Under the pieces are notes generated by a model, which was given only the letters and a program-made list of their open reading frames with translations, searched no databases and had not been told where the DNA came from. A stretch of 64,000 nucleotides of DNA from Bacteroidota bacterium (lineage in GTDB: Bacteria; Bacteroidota; Ignavibacteria; Kryptoniales; JAKASW01): positions 62,001 through 126,000 of the forward strand of contig JAJYIT010000006.1 in assembly GCA_021789975.1 (NCBI GenBank), read 5' to 3'. Shown in pieces: positions 37,531 to 46,575 of the stretch (positions are counted from its first letter, which is position 1; each line of letters starts with the position of its first letter). Both the position numbers and the translations under genes were made by a program.

Positions 37531-37690
37531 TGAAGCTCTAAATACGAAATTCTAAACTCTAAACAAACTCTAAATCCAAAACACAAATGTTCAGAAGTTC
37601 GATGATGAGCAGGGGCATTTTCGATATCTTTTGGAATTTTGAACAATTGAATTTGTTTAGGATTTAGAGTTTAGGGTTTTGAATTTCATT
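37531..37690. repeat. AT-rich inverted repeat of AAATTCTAAACTCTAAA type
   Basis: The left arm (about 37539-37595: AAATTCTAAACTCTAAAC then CTAAATCC) is repeated in inverted form at about 37632-37687 (GGATTTAGAGTTTAGGG then TTTTGAATTT). A G-containing centre separates the arms. It fills the whole gap between the two permease genes. Composition is strikingly unlike the surrounding genes. Confidence 0.75.
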
Positions 37691-38938
37691 TTAAGTGTAC
37701 CTTATTCCTTTGAGTGGTTCGAGCCTGAGCACCCGCCAGAGTGGATAGAACATCGAGACAAATGAAATAATAAGAATTGCCGCCGAAGTCAGTACGGAAG
37801 TGCCGGTGGATACAGCGGACGTAATTACCGGGACATTGAATCCGTACTGCTCGTAGATTTGCGCCAGATTCCCTCCGATGACTATCGGATGCGCAAAGAT
37901 ATAGTAGCTGATTCCCACTCCCAACAGATTGCCGCAGAAAATTCCGATGATGATCATGAAGAATATTTCGAGGGCGGCTGTTGCCGCCAGTGTTTCGTGT
38001 TGCATACCTAGCGACAGAACGATGCCGTATTCCCTGAATCTCTCGGTAACGGACATGAGAACTGCATTGAGAATACCAAATCCGACTACCACCAGGAGAA
38101 TTATCATGAAGACGAAGTCTCCACTCTGTTTAAACTCCAGCGTCTGTTCCATTTGAGGTATGAGGGTCTGCCATGGTACAGCGACGAGACCGGTTGGTTT
38201 TAACACTGCGTTGAGCTGGGCTGTAACTTCGGGCACATCGTCCATATTGCTAACGGATATCGCAACCGCATTAACCCGGTCGTCCATCGAAAGAAAAGGC
38301 TGCAGGTCTGTTATTTCCATGAAGGCGCCCATCCGGTCGAACTCGTCGGAGCCCGTTCTAAACGTGCCGACAATCCGTGCATACATGTTGTTCAACACGC
38401 CGTCAAATCCTTGGCAGAGGACTACGACGGAATCGCCGATCCCTGCCCTCAAGTTCCGAAGGAGTGTGTATTCGAGAACAATTTCGGGGACCTTGCCTCG
38501 ATGGTCGTCCCCCGATGATAGAAAATGGCCGGCCGATATTTTGTTTTGAAAATCAGTTATCGCCCTTTCCTGGTCAGGCGAGATTCCCATTATCATGACG
38601 CCCACCGAATGATCTTTGTAACTGACGAGTCCATCCGCCTGGATTCGCGGTGAGCTGCCGCTGACAAGTGGGTTCTCGTCTATTAGTTTCCTTAGTTTGC
38701 GGGAAAACACGAAGCTCTTCTGCAAAGTTGGATTGTCCACATATCCTGGTTTTTGGATCTGGATGAGACCGGTTGAGAGCCGGGCGGCATCATTTATTGC
38801 CTCCGAGATTGTCCCATTGTCGACATTCATCTTTATCATTGTTAGGGAAGCAGCGAACGTAATTGCCGCGATGACGAGGAAGGATCGTCTCCGGTTCCTC
38901 CAGAGACTTCGCCAGGCTATTTCAATGAGTAGATACAA
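37691..38938 (-). CDS. FtsX-type ABC permease, LolC/E-like (first)
   Basis: 415 residues with the same four-segment plan as its neighbour. IEIAWRSLWRNRRRSFLVIAA begins the first membrane segment, and FYPLWRVLRLEPLKGIRYT ends the protein. The large periplasmic loop lies at ~45-280. It and the next permease probably form a heterodimer, as LolC and LolE do. It follows the LolA-like gene. Confidence 0.85.
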   Translation of the reverse strand: MYLLIEIAWRSLWRNRRRSFLVIAAITFAASLTMIKMNVDNGTISEAINDAARLSTGLIQIQKPGYVDNPTLQKSFVFSRKLRKLIDENPLVSGSSPRIQADGLVSYKDHSVGVMIMGISPDQERAITDFQNKISAGHFLSSGDDHRGKVPEIVLEYTLLRNLRAGIGDSVVVLCQGFDGVLNNMYARIVGTFRTGSDEFDRMGAFMEITDLQPFLSMDDRVNAVAISVSNMDDVPEVTAQLNAVLKPTGLVAVPWQTLIPQMEQTLEFKQSGDFVFMIILLVVVGFGILNAVLMSVTERFREYGIVLSLGMQHETLAATAALEIFFMIIIGIFCGNLLGVGISYYIFAHPIVIGGNLAQIYEQYGFNVPVITSAVSTGTSVLTSAAILIISFVSMFYPLWRVLRLEPLKGIRYT

Positions 38939-38981
38939 GTGCCTTTCCTATCCACATTAGCGACAAATCAGAGTTATTCAT

Positions 38982-39069
38982 AGTCACTTGTTGTCACTGA
39001 TGGTCACTCAGTTTTTACTCGACCAATGACAAATGACCCCGAATGACTACCGAGTGACAATACATGACC
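38982..39069. repeat. Inverted repeat of AATGAC/GTCACT motifs
   Basis: The left arm has GTCACTTGTTGTCACTGATG (from 38983). The right arm, read on the other strand, gives GTCATGTATTGTCACTCGG (from 39068). Extra AATGAC copies lie between. It occupies most of the gap between the LolA-like gene and the first permease. Confidence 0.65.
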
Positions 39070-39074
39070 TCCCA

Positions 39075-39818
39075 TTATTTTTCCAATTCCCTCAATGAGA
39101 AGATGCTGTTCGGAATCCTTGTGTCAAATGATGCTTTCTCCATTACTATCTCGGTAGAATGAGTTTTGTCGGCGTTGTACATCGTCCAGTCTGTCGGAAT
39201 TACGCGCCCGCCCATTTCTCTGAATTCGCTCATTATCATCGTGCGCATCAACTTCCCCTTTTCATCGAAGTATTCTACCTGCGCCGGCAGGTTGTCTATT
39301 GTTCTCACCCAGTAGAGGAGTTTCCCCCATACGACAGGAGCGTTCGGCTTCGGAATTAGCTGCAGCTCCCAGCATTCAATGTTGTCCAATCTATCGGTAC
39401 CGACTATAGTGATGTTATAATCCTTTACGAGTGTTTCTTCGCGTACCATGTCATCATAAGTGAAATCGGACCCGTTCCATGATTGCAGCATCATGGATGG
39501 CGGAATTCGAATAGTCGTCTCGGTGTTCCTCAAATACATCCAGACGTCGTTCCCGAGTTTGAGTGTGCGGTTGCCTGCTTCGCGGGCAGGAGAAAGGATA
39601 TTCACGAGCGCTTTCGAATCGCCGATTGACCAGCTTTCCATTTTCATACTTCGTGTATAATCGGGAGTCGTGATTGTCATTTCCACTATGGAATGGCTGG
39701 ACGATTTACCTTTTATCGCGTCTTCCGCTTTCCGAACAATTTGTTTTGGGTCCTGTGAATATGCACTGCTCGTGATCGCGCCGATAATCAAAACAAGGAT
39801 TGACAAAACGCGTTTCAT
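39075..39818 (-). CDS. Outer-membrane lipoprotein-sorting protein, LolA-like
   Basis: 247 residues with a signal peptide ending in SAYSQ. The beta-rich body has MTITTPDYTRSMKMESWSIG, LKLGNDVWMYLRNTETTIRI and a C-terminal EFREMGGRVIPTDWTM. This matches the LolA-like family found with LolCDE-type exporters and RND lipid exporters. It probably carries a hydrophobic substrate across the periplasm. It follows tetR by 19 bp and so is part of the regulated operon. Confidence 0.8.
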   Translation of the reverse strand: MKRVLSILVLIIGAITSSAYSQDPKQIVRKAEDAIKGKSSSHSIVEMTITTPDYTRSMKMESWSIGDSKALVNILSPAREAGNRTLKLGNDVWMYLRNTETTIRIPPSMMLQSWNGSDFTYDDMVREETLVKDYNITIVGTDRLDNIECWELQLIPKPNAPVVWGKLLYWVRTIDNLPAQVEYFDEKGKLMRTMIMSEFREMGGRVIPTDWTMYNADKTHSTEIVMEKASFDTRIPNSIFSLRELEK

Positions 39819-39837
39819 ATTTCAATTCCTTCGCACA

Positions 39838-40443
39838 TCATTTTTGAGCTTTGATTCCTTCCAGAATCAGTTTGACGCCACCCCGAAGCTGCTTTTCGAA
39901 ATCTATTTCTATTCCGAGTGACCAGAAAAGCGCCGCACCTTCGATAATCTGGTATATCGCAAGAGTAACCTGGTATGGATCGACCCGTTTGAATTCTTTA
40001 TTCTTAACTCCATCCTTGATTATCGATTGCAGAAGCGTTACACCCGAGAAAAAATCGCGCTTCACCATCTTCTTGATTTTTTGATCTCTGAAAGCAATGG
40101 CGTACAGTTCCTGAATTACCGGTCTGAAACGCTGGATCTTCTTCATAGCCTCCTCTATGTAATCGACAAACCTGTCAATTCGTTCTCGTGCGGTGCCGCT
40201 CGAGAGCAATTGCTCTATCCTTTTAATCTCGTTTGGGTCGAAAAATTCATTGAGCAACTCCGCGATTATCTCGTCCTTGCTCTTATAGTACCAGTAAATG
40301 GCACCCTTGCTCATGCCGGACTCATGGACGATGTCGTTCATGCTCGTTCCCTTCAGTCCGGTTCGGGCAAATGCAGTAATCGCGGCTTTCATGATTTGCT
40401 CTTTGCGTCTGGCAATATTTTCTACGCTTACTTTCCTGGGCAT
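39838..40443 (-). CDS. TetR-family repressor of the Lol-like operon
   Basis: 201 residues from ATG at 40443. A longer frame (to 40518) would run through the promoter and operator, so it is rejected. Residues ~15-60 are the TetR helix-turn-helix (MKAAITAFARTGLKGTSMND, SGMSKGAIYWYYKSKDE). The C-terminal ligand domain is divergent, as usual. It lies directly behind a perfect palindrome and heads the operon, so it probably represses itself and the exporter until an inducer binds. Confidence 0.9.
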   Translation of the reverse strand: MPRKVSVENIARRKEQIMKAAITAFARTGLKGTSMNDIVHESGMSKGAIYWYYKSKDEIIAELLNEFFDPNEIKRIEQLLSSGTARERIDRFVDYIEEAMKKIQRFRPVIQELYAIAFRDQKIKKMVKRDFFSGVTLLQSIIKDGVKNKEFKRVDPYQVTLAIYQIIEGAALFWSLGIEIDFEKQLRGGVKLILEGIKAQK

Positions 40444-40444
40444 A

Positions 40445-40472
40445 TTTATAAACCGACCGGTCGGTTTATAAA
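40445..40472. promoter_or_regulatory. Perfect 28-bp palindromic operator for the TetR regulator
   Basis: TTTATAAACCGACC (40445-40458) is followed directly by its exact complement. It lies just downstream of the -10 hexamer and ends two bases before the tetR ATG, covering the expected transcription start and leader. ACCGACCGGTCGGT-type centres are typical of TetR operators. Confidence 0.9.
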
Positions 40473-40473
40473 T

Positions 40474-40502
40474 AAGATAGGCGTTTCCTTTGGATGAGTC
40501 AA
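40474..40502 (-). promoter_or_regulatory. tetR/Lol-like operon promoter
   Basis: On the minus strand TTGACT (40502-40497), a 17-bp spacer, and TATCTT (40479-40474). The start point would fall about seven bases inside the palindrome. No Shine-Dalgarno fits between it and the ATG. Confidence 0.75.
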
Positions 40503-40602
40503 GCGCACAGAAACTCACTTCAAAAGATCTCTCCGACTATCTGCAGGGGAAATGGTGAATTGTTGGCTGTGAGCTGAATATCGGTAAGTCTTTGCGGGAG
40601 TA

Positions 40603-41847
40603 TTAATTATCGAAGTTGGCGATTACAATACTCGCGGCGTTTCCGCCGAAGCCCGCTGCATTAATCATCACTTTCCTGATCGACCGCCTCTTGTTCGATA
40701 TGCTGACCGGATAAGGAAACTCCATGTAGTCGTCATTTGCAATAATCATGAGACCATATTCGAGACTCAAGGCAGCAGAAGCACCGAAGGTGTGTCCGAT
40801 CAACCACTTGTTCGACAGCAAAATGGGGAGGTGCTCACCGAATGCGGACCGCACAGCGTTCAACTCACTTCGGTCACCCTTTATTGTACCAGGCGCGTGC
40901 ATGATAACAGCGTCTACACTGCTTCCGGCTGGCAGACCCTCCAGTGCCATCGCCATCGACTTCTTTAGCGCTGTTCCATCTTCGGTCATATCCGTTGCGT
41001 TCGACGCCTGGTCGATCCCATAGCCAAAAGATTCCACGATACCGAGGATCCGCTGCGACTCGTTTCCGGCAGGCGCTTCCGGAACTGGTTCAAGCGTAAA
41101 GAGCGCGGCGCCTTCTCCGAGGACGAAAGTGTTGTGCTGGGGTGATTTGGATGAGAGGGGACGACAGGGATAATCGGATCCTGAATCTCTTGAATAAATT
41201 CTGAGTGCTTTCATCTGTGCCACTGTGAATCCGGTGAGCGGTGCTTCTGCTGCGCCGACGATAAACCTGTCGGAAAGTCCTCCCCGAATCCAGGCGATTC
41301 CATTCATGATGGCGTGCAGCGCAGTGCTGCAAGTGACGGAATGACTTATCTCGGGACCTTCTGTTCCTATATCGTGTGCTACGAAGCTTGAAATATTTCC
41401 GAGGGTAGTTGTCGGTGAAGTAAGAGGTGAAATCCTTCGAGAGGGATCCTGCAAGTACGATGCGTGCTGTCTTTCAAGGACCCCCGTTGCGCCGCGTGAT
41501 GACCCGATGTTGACTCCGGTTCGTTCGGCATTGTCAGACAATTTCCATCCGGCCTGGGCAACGGCCTGGCGAGCACAGTGCGCAGCCATCAGAACTGTCC
41601 TGTCAAGGTGACCGCCGATCGGTTCTTCAAGGGAGATAGCTTTCAGGATGTCTTCCGAATCTTCGGCCAGACTCGCAACCGGTACGGTTGTACCATCAAA
41701 CTCCCTGGGTTTGATGAGCGACTCCATTTGCCGGTAAGACTGCCACACCTGTTTGCCGGTGTGGCCTAGCGGCGAAATCGACCCGACCCCCGTGATCGCT
41801 ATGAACAATTTCGGATTGCGCAATCCGGATTGTGCATCTTGAGTCAC
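40603..41847 (-). CDS. Beta-ketoacyl-ACP synthase-like protein in the biotin operon
   Basis: 414 residues, thiolase fold of the FabF/KAS II type. The catalytic triad is present: Cys173 (VTCSTALHA), His317 (MHAPGTIKGD) and His352 with Lys347 (NKWLIGHTFGAS). The first His motif is APGT rather than the usual HGT pattern. The start overlaps bioA by 4 bp. It probably helps build the pimeloyl precursor, replacing or feeding a BioC/BioH-like route that is not encoded here. This role is inferred from context. Confidence 0.8.
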   Translation of the reverse strand: MTQDAQSGLRNPKLFIAITGVGSISPLGHTGKQVWQSYRQMESLIKPREFDGTTVPVASLAEDSEDILKAISLEEPIGGHLDRTVLMAAHCARQAVAQAGWKLSDNAERTGVNIGSSRGATGVLERQHASYLQDPSRRISPLTSPTTTLGNISSFVAHDIGTEGPEISHSVTCSTALHAIMNGIAWIRGGLSDRFIVGAAEAPLTGFTVAQMKALRIYSRDSGSDYPCRPLSSKSPQHNTFVLGEGAALFTLEPVPEAPAGNESQRILGIVESFGYGIDQASNATDMTEDGTALKKSMAMALEGLPAGSSVDAVIMHAPGTIKGDRSELNAVRSAFGEHLPILLSNKWLIGHTFGASAALSLEYGLMIIANDDYMEFPYPVSISNKRRSIRKVMINAAGFGGNAASIVIANFDN

Positions 41848-43115
41848 AAACTATCCAGCATTGAAATGAGAGTTGTGTACACTTTGTCTAATTCGTGATC
41901 GGTAATACAGTACGGCGGGATTAGATACATGACGTTTCCAAGCGGTCTGACAATTATTCGATGGTTGATACAGAAGTCGTTCATTCGGTCTCTCAAAGAA
42001 TTGAGATAGCCGGTGTCTTCATCTCCTATCGCATCAAACGCAACAATAGTCCCAATTTGTCGGACATTCTCTGCCCGAGGATGTTTAATCAGTCTTGAGG
42101 CAAATTGCTTATGTCTAAGAATAATTCTCGCGATGTTTTTCCATGTATCATCCTCTTCCATCAAATCGAGGCTCGCCAGAGCGGCCGCACACGCCACCGG
42201 GTTGCCCGTGTAGGAATGACCGTGAAAAAAACTTTTCCGTTTGTCGTCCGACAGGAAGCCATTGTAGATATACTCTGTGCATGAGGTTGCGCCTAATGCC
42301 ATGGTTCCTCCTGTCAAGCCCTTCGACATGCAGATGATGTCCGGTTTGTTCTCTAAGAAATCGGAGGCGAAGAATCTTCCGGTTCGTCCGAAACCCGTAA
42401 ATACTTCGTCGGCAATCGTCGGGATTTCCTGTTTGCTGCATGTGGCCAACATCTTGTCGAGCGGCTCCGCATCGTACACTATCATCCCACCTGCGCCTTG
42501 AAGAAGAGGTTCGAAAATGAAGGCTGCAACGTCCTGTGTGCTAAGGGCGCGGCTCAACCCGGAAATAGAAGCCTCTTCGTTCCCTTTGGTGGGCGTGGGG
42601 ATTCGGATGACTTCAAAAAGTAAATCCCGGAATGGTTCGGTGAATAAATCTCTGACGCTTACTGACATTGCCCCGAAAGTATCGCCATGGTACGAATTGC
42701 TGAGAGCGATGATCTTTCGCTTCTTTATTCCACGATTATACCAATACTGCAGAGCCATCTTGATTCCAACTTCGACTGCGGTAGAACCGTTATCTGAATA
42801 AAAGACCTTCGATTGATTTGATGGGAGGACTTTCACGAGTCTTTCTGCAAGCTCAACAGCAGGCTCATGTGTGAAGCCGGCAAAAATCACGTGCTCTAAC
42901 TTGTGAAGTTGGTCGGCAACCTTTTGTGCAATGTACGGATGCGCATGACCATGGATATTCACCCACCATGATGAAATTGCATCGATGTACTCGTTTCCAC
43001 TCTCGTCGTATAATCTTGCGCCTTCGCCGCGAACTATGGGGATCGGAGAGCGTGCTGTCTTCATCTGGGTATATGGATGCCAGATAACCCGCCTGTCCCG
43101 GTCGATAAGCTTCAT
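41844..43115 (-). CDS. bioA: Adenosylmethionine-8-amino-7-oxononanoate aminotransferase
   Basis: 423 residues, class III aminotransferase. HPYTQMKTA near the N-terminus and the SWWVNIHGHAHPYI segment mark BioA; the PLP lysine is in CMSKGLTGG. It makes 7,8-diaminopelargonate using S-adenosylmethionine as amino donor. Its start overlaps the bioD stop by 4 bp. Confidence 0.93.
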   Translation of the reverse strand: MKLIDRDRRVIWHPYTQMKTARSPIPIVRGEGARLYDESGNEYIDAISSWWVNIHGHAHPYIAQKVADQLHKLEHVIFAGFTHEPAVELAERLVKVLPSNQSKVFYSDNGSTAVEVGIKMALQYWYNRGIKKRKIIALSNSYHGDTFGAMSVSVRDLFTEPFRDLLFEVIRIPTPTKGNEEASISGLSRALSTQDVAAFIFEPLLQGAGGMIVYDAEPLDKMLATCSKQEIPTIADEVFTGFGRTGRFFASDFLENKPDIICMSKGLTGGTMALGATSCTEYIYNGFLSDDKRKSFFHGHSYTGNPVACAAALASLDLMEEDDTWKNIARIILRHKQFASRLIKHPRAENVRQIGTIVAFDAIGDEDTGYLNSLRDRMNDFCINHRIIVRPLGNVMYLIPPYCITDHELDKVYTTLISMLDSL

Positions 43116-43741
43116 CTTCGGAATTCCCTTCTGAGCGCCTGTGCGTATCGAGCAACCATCTGACGGTCGATAATCCTTTCCTCATAAATGAAGCCGATGG
43201 GTCTTATCCCTGAGAATCGTGTTATGAAATCTGTTGAAGATTGAACGGGCCCTCCGTTGAAGATAATTCCATTGATTGGCAACCCGCGCCTTTTCAGAGC
43301 CTCCACGGTTAGCAGTGTATGATTGATAGATCCCAGATAATTTCGTGATACGATGATGGCTTCGGCGCCAAGGGCGGCTATCATGTCTATCATCAACGCG
43401 GAGTCATTGACCGGCGACATAATTCCGCCAGCGCCCTCGATAATAAGGTCGCGTCCCAGCGTAAATGGGATTGATTTACTTATTGCGTCAAGTTCAATCG
43501 TGATTCCATCGACAGCCGCAGCCGCATGAGGAGACATCGGTTGCGTAAGCCTGTAAAGTTCCGGGTGAAGGAACGATTTGGAGTTCGAAACCAACCGCCT
43601 CACATTCTCAGTGTCCGAGTTGTCGAGATCTCCTGCCTGGATGGGTTTCCAGTAATCTGCGTCGAGTGCTTCCGCAAGGATTGCTGATACGACGGTTTTG
43701 CCGACACCCGTCCCTATCCCCGTGACGAAAATCCTTCTCAT
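43112..43741 (-). CDS. bioD: Dethiobiotin synthase
   Basis: 209 residues. The P-loop GIGTGVGKTVVSA is at residues 7-19 and IIEGAGGIMSPV is the second nucleotide-binding element. It closes the ureido ring of dethiobiotin with CO2 and ATP. It overlaps bioF and bioA by 4 bp each. Confidence 0.92.
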   Translation of the reverse strand: MRRIFVTGIGTGVGKTVVSAILAEALDADYWKPIQAGDLDNSDTENVRRLVSNSKSFLHPELYRLTQPMSPHAAAAVDGITIELDAISKSIPFTLGRDLIIEGAGGIMSPVNDSALMIDMIAALGAEAIIVSRNYLGSINHTLLTVEALKRRGLPINGIIFNGGPVQSSTDFITRFSGIRPIGFIYEERIIDRQMVARYAQALRREFRR

Positions 43742-44874
43742 GTTAGCGCAGTATTAAGAGTGTGGATCAGGTTTCCGATCTCCTCTTCAGTGTTGAACGC
43801 GTGGATGCAAATCCTGATCCTCTCCGATCCCGCCGGTACTGTCGGGTGCATGATGGGACGGACATCAAATCCTCCACTGCGTATATCGTTTGCCACTTTC
43901 TTGACGTTTCTATTCCCGGGTTTAAGAAGAGATCGAATGGCGCTATCACTCCCGATGAAATTACTCTTCAAAGGTTCGTCCAGTTGGCTATTGAAAATCG
44001 ATATCAGATGTCGGAGTCGGCGGCAGGGCGTGTAATCGGAAATCAAGAGTTTGTATGCGTAATGAATCGCTGCGAGGCTGTGAAAAGGGAGAGCGGTTGT
44101 ATAAATGAATGGTCGCGCAAAATTCACGAGATATGAACGAAGAGTCTCTGATCCCAGAATAACCGCTCCATGTGCGCCGAGCGCTTTGCCGAAAGTGTGG
44201 ACACGTGCGAATACGGCATCCTGAACGTCAAGCTCGACAACTCTCCCTTCGCCGTTCTCTCCGAAGACTCCAGTAGCATGGGCCTCGTCGACCACAAGGT
44301 TTGCTCCATGACTGCTGCAAAGCTGCGCTATTTCCCTTAGAGGCGCGGAGTCGCCGTCCATCGAATACACTGATTCAACGGCAACATAAACATTTCCAGT
44401 TGCCTGATTCAATCTTCGTTCAAGATCGTCGAGGTCATTGTGTCTGAATGTGAAAGAGCGGGCATATGAAAGGCGAATGCCGTCTCTGATAGAGGCGTGT
44501 ACAAGTTGATCGTACAGAACTGTGTCCGTTCTTTGAGGGATTGATGAGAAGATTCCCAGATTAGCATCGTACCCTGAATTGAAGATGAGGCCGGCCTCCG
44601 CATGGTGAAACTCCGCAACTTTATTTTCCAGCTCTTCGCAGTATTTCGAATTACCTGAAATCAGCCGTGAACCGGTCGATCCTATCTGCATATCCGGAAG
44701 CCGGTCGATCTCGGCTCTTATATTCTCCTTGAGCTCGTGGGATCGGGAAAATCCGAGGTAATCGTTAGAACAGAAATCAATTAGTCCTGAAGGGGTCGTC
44801 AGAGCGCGGATCGAGCCATCCGATTTTCTTTCATCGAGCGCGCGAACAAGTTGGTTGATTGCTTCAGACGGCAT
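43738..44874 (-). CDS. bioF: 8-amino-7-oxononanoate synthase
   Basis: 378 residues, alpha-oxoamine synthase. [36 protein letters not shown] and the PLP lysine in [12 protein letters not shown] are all present. It joins pimeloyl thioester and alanine. It overlaps the end of bioB by 11 bp. Confidence 0.93.
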   Translation of the reverse strand: MPSEAINQLVRALDERKSDGSIRALTTPSGLIDFCSNDYLGFSRSHELKENIRAEIDRLPDMQIGSTGSRLISGNSKYCEELENKVAEFHHAEAGLIFNSGYDANLGIFSSIPQRTDTVLYDQLVHASIRDGIRLSYARSFTFRHNDLDDLERRLNQATGNVYVAVESVYSMDGDSAPLREIAQLCSSHGANLVVDEAHATGVFGENGEGRVVELDVQDAVFARVHTFGKALGAHGAVILGSETLRSYLVNFARPFIYTTALPFHSLAAIHYAYKLLISDYTPCRRLRHLISIFNSQLDEPLKSNFIGSDSAIRSLLKPGNRNVKKVANDIRSGGFDVRPIMHPTVPAGSERIRICIHAFNTEEEIGNLIHTLNTALT

Positions 44875-45859
44875 TTTCTTCTTTGAATGGCTTGCGCGGC
44901 CTAAGTCCTAGTGCTGAAAAGAGCTCTTTGTCTTTGTCGATAGTCTGGTTTGGTGTGGTTAGCAACTTGTCTCCTGCGAAAATTGAATTTGCGCCGGCAA
45001 GGAAGCAAAGTGCCTGCGCTTCCAGACTCAGTTGCATCCTTCCCGCGGAGAGTCTAACCATCGACTCCGGCATGAGTATCCTGGCGGTCGCTATCATCCT
45101 GACAAAGTCCCATGGACTTACCGGAGAACGGTTTTGAAGAGGCGTCCCTTCAACCGCAACAAGCCCGTTTATTGGAACGGATTCCGGGTGAGGATCGAGG
45201 TTCGCAAGAGTCATCAGCATTTCCATCCTGTCCTCTTCCGATTCTCCCATCCCGATAATTCCACCACTGCAGACAGTAATCTCCGCACGGCGAGTGTTCT
45301 TTATCGTATCGATGCGATCCCGGTAGGTCCTCGTTGTGATGATACTTTTGTAGTAGCCCGACGATGTATCGAGATTGTGGTTGTAAGCATACAAACCGGC
45401 ATTCTTGAGTTTCCTCGCCTGATCTTCTGTAACCATTCCGAGAGTCGCGCACACTTCCAGACCGAGATCGTTCACTTCCCGGATCATTTCGAGAACTCTG
45501 TCGAAGTCCTTGTTGTCTCTCACTTCTCGCCAGGCCGCTCCCATGCAGAACCTAGTCGCACCGGATGCCTTGGCATCACTTGCTCTTTTGACGACTTCGT
45601 CCACCTGGAGCAGCGGTCGCGCCTCCACTCCGGTATCGTATTCGACGGATTGCGGACAGTACGCGCAATCCTCGGGACAGCCGCCGGTCTTTATCGAAAG
45701 AAGGGAGCAAACTTGAACTTCGCCAGGGTCGAAGTATGTCCTGTGAATGGTCGAAGCTTGGTACACCAGATCAAGAAGAGGCAGTCGGTAGATGGTAAAG
45801 ACTTCCTCTTTTTTCCAGTCGCACCTAATCTCGCATCTGATGGTTTGATTTGAATCCAC
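44864..45859 (-). CDS. bioB: Biotin synthase
   Basis: 331 residues from GTG 45859, with GGAG nine bases upstream. The radical SAM cluster motif is [13 protein letters not shown], and [12 protein letters not shown] and [13 protein letters not shown] are typical of BioB. It inserts sulfur into dethiobiotin. First gene of the bioBFDA-ketosynthase operon. Confidence 0.94.
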   Translation of the reverse strand: MDSNQTIRCEIRCDWKKEEVFTIYRLPLLDLVYQASTIHRTYFDPGEVQVCSLLSIKTGGCPEDCAYCPQSVEYDTGVEARPLLQVDEVVKRASDAKASGATRFCMGAAWREVRDNKDFDRVLEMIREVNDLGLEVCATLGMVTEDQARKLKNAGLYAYNHNLDTSSGYYKSIITTRTYRDRIDTIKNTRRAEITVCSGGIIGMGESEEDRMEMLMTLANLDPHPESVPINGLVAVEGTPLQNRSPVSPWDFVRMIATARILMPESMVRLSAGRMQLSLEAQALCFLAGANSIFAGDKLLTTPNQTIDKDKELFSALGLRPRKPFKEENAV

Positions 45860-46425
45860 CTAAGATCTCTCCGAATTGGTGATAGGCAAGCAGGAATCTC
45901 ATTGAAAATATAACGACAAGCGTGGGATAGTGAAAGGGAACGGAGTACAATTGTAACTGAGCGGTTACCTCTCGAATGGCGGAGAACTTGACTGTAGGGC
46001 ACATCGAGTTAGATTTCTTCTGCTATCAGCCGAATGTCAGGGACGGCAACGACAGATATAGTGCCCCATAAAGTCCTCAATCATGACTTAGGACCGAGAT
46101 TCGAATGAGCTCACCATATGCAAGCGATGCTGGTCTAATACCGATGAAAGTATCGATTCGCTGAGGTAATTCAGACTTGTTTGTTTCTGCAGTGACCCCC
46201 GGTAAGAGAATGTTTGGGATGACAAATGTCTCCGTAGGAAGGGGGGCACGAGAGATTTGAACCTGCTTTCGATCGAGTTCAGGAGTCTGATGCGTGCATT
46301 CAAGAAGATTCCCATTGAGAATTGAAATTGCATATACACTCAATCAGTAATACGGATAATCTTGCAGAAGGCACTGGCGCAGTGCTGAAGACACTTGCCC
46401 TGGGGACAAACGGGTGGAAAGGACG
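45860..46425. other. Intergenic region between bioB and the kinase locus
   Basis: No convincing gene. It holds a short inverted repeat 90 bp before bioB, a tRNA-3'-end-like string on the minus strand (46241-46265) and a 6-bp hairpin GCACTG/CAGTGC near 46368. Confidence 0.5.
45953..45968. promoter_or_regulatory. Candidate operator upstream of bioB
   Basis: GTAAC-N6-GTTAC inverted repeat about 95 bp before the bioB start. Its half-sites recall part of BirA boxes, but the spacing is much shorter than the usual 14-16 bp, so BirA binding is doubtful. Confidence 0.25.
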
Positions 46426-46575
46426 ATGGAGAGATCGGTCCACCATTACAGCATCCTGGACAAGCTCGGCAATCCTCGCATATTGGCAGTATGGTGCGGA
46501 CCCGACCTTGCCGATGCTCGGTCGAGTGCACATGTACGCCGAATGTCAATTCCATTAGCACGGAACTCTCAATGA
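46426..46575 (+). CDS. Small 49-codon frame coupled to the kinase start; possible kinase remnant
   Basis: ATG 46426 (AAAGGA just upstream) to TGA 46573-46575, which overlaps the kinase ATG as ATGA. Its start (MERSVHHYSILDKLG) resembles the kinase start (ILHYRIIEKLG), and the DNA is similar over ~28 bases. After that it diverges. It is either a leader peptide that couples translation or the scrap of a duplicated kinase 5' end. Confidence 0.4.
   Translation: MERSVHHYSILDKLGNPRILAVWCGPDLADARSSAHVRRMSIPLARNSQ

Noticed and set aside
38960-39069. CRISPR-like short repeats (AATGAC copies)
   Set aside because: Copies are degenerate, very short, in both orientations and irregularly spaced, with no cas genes nearby.
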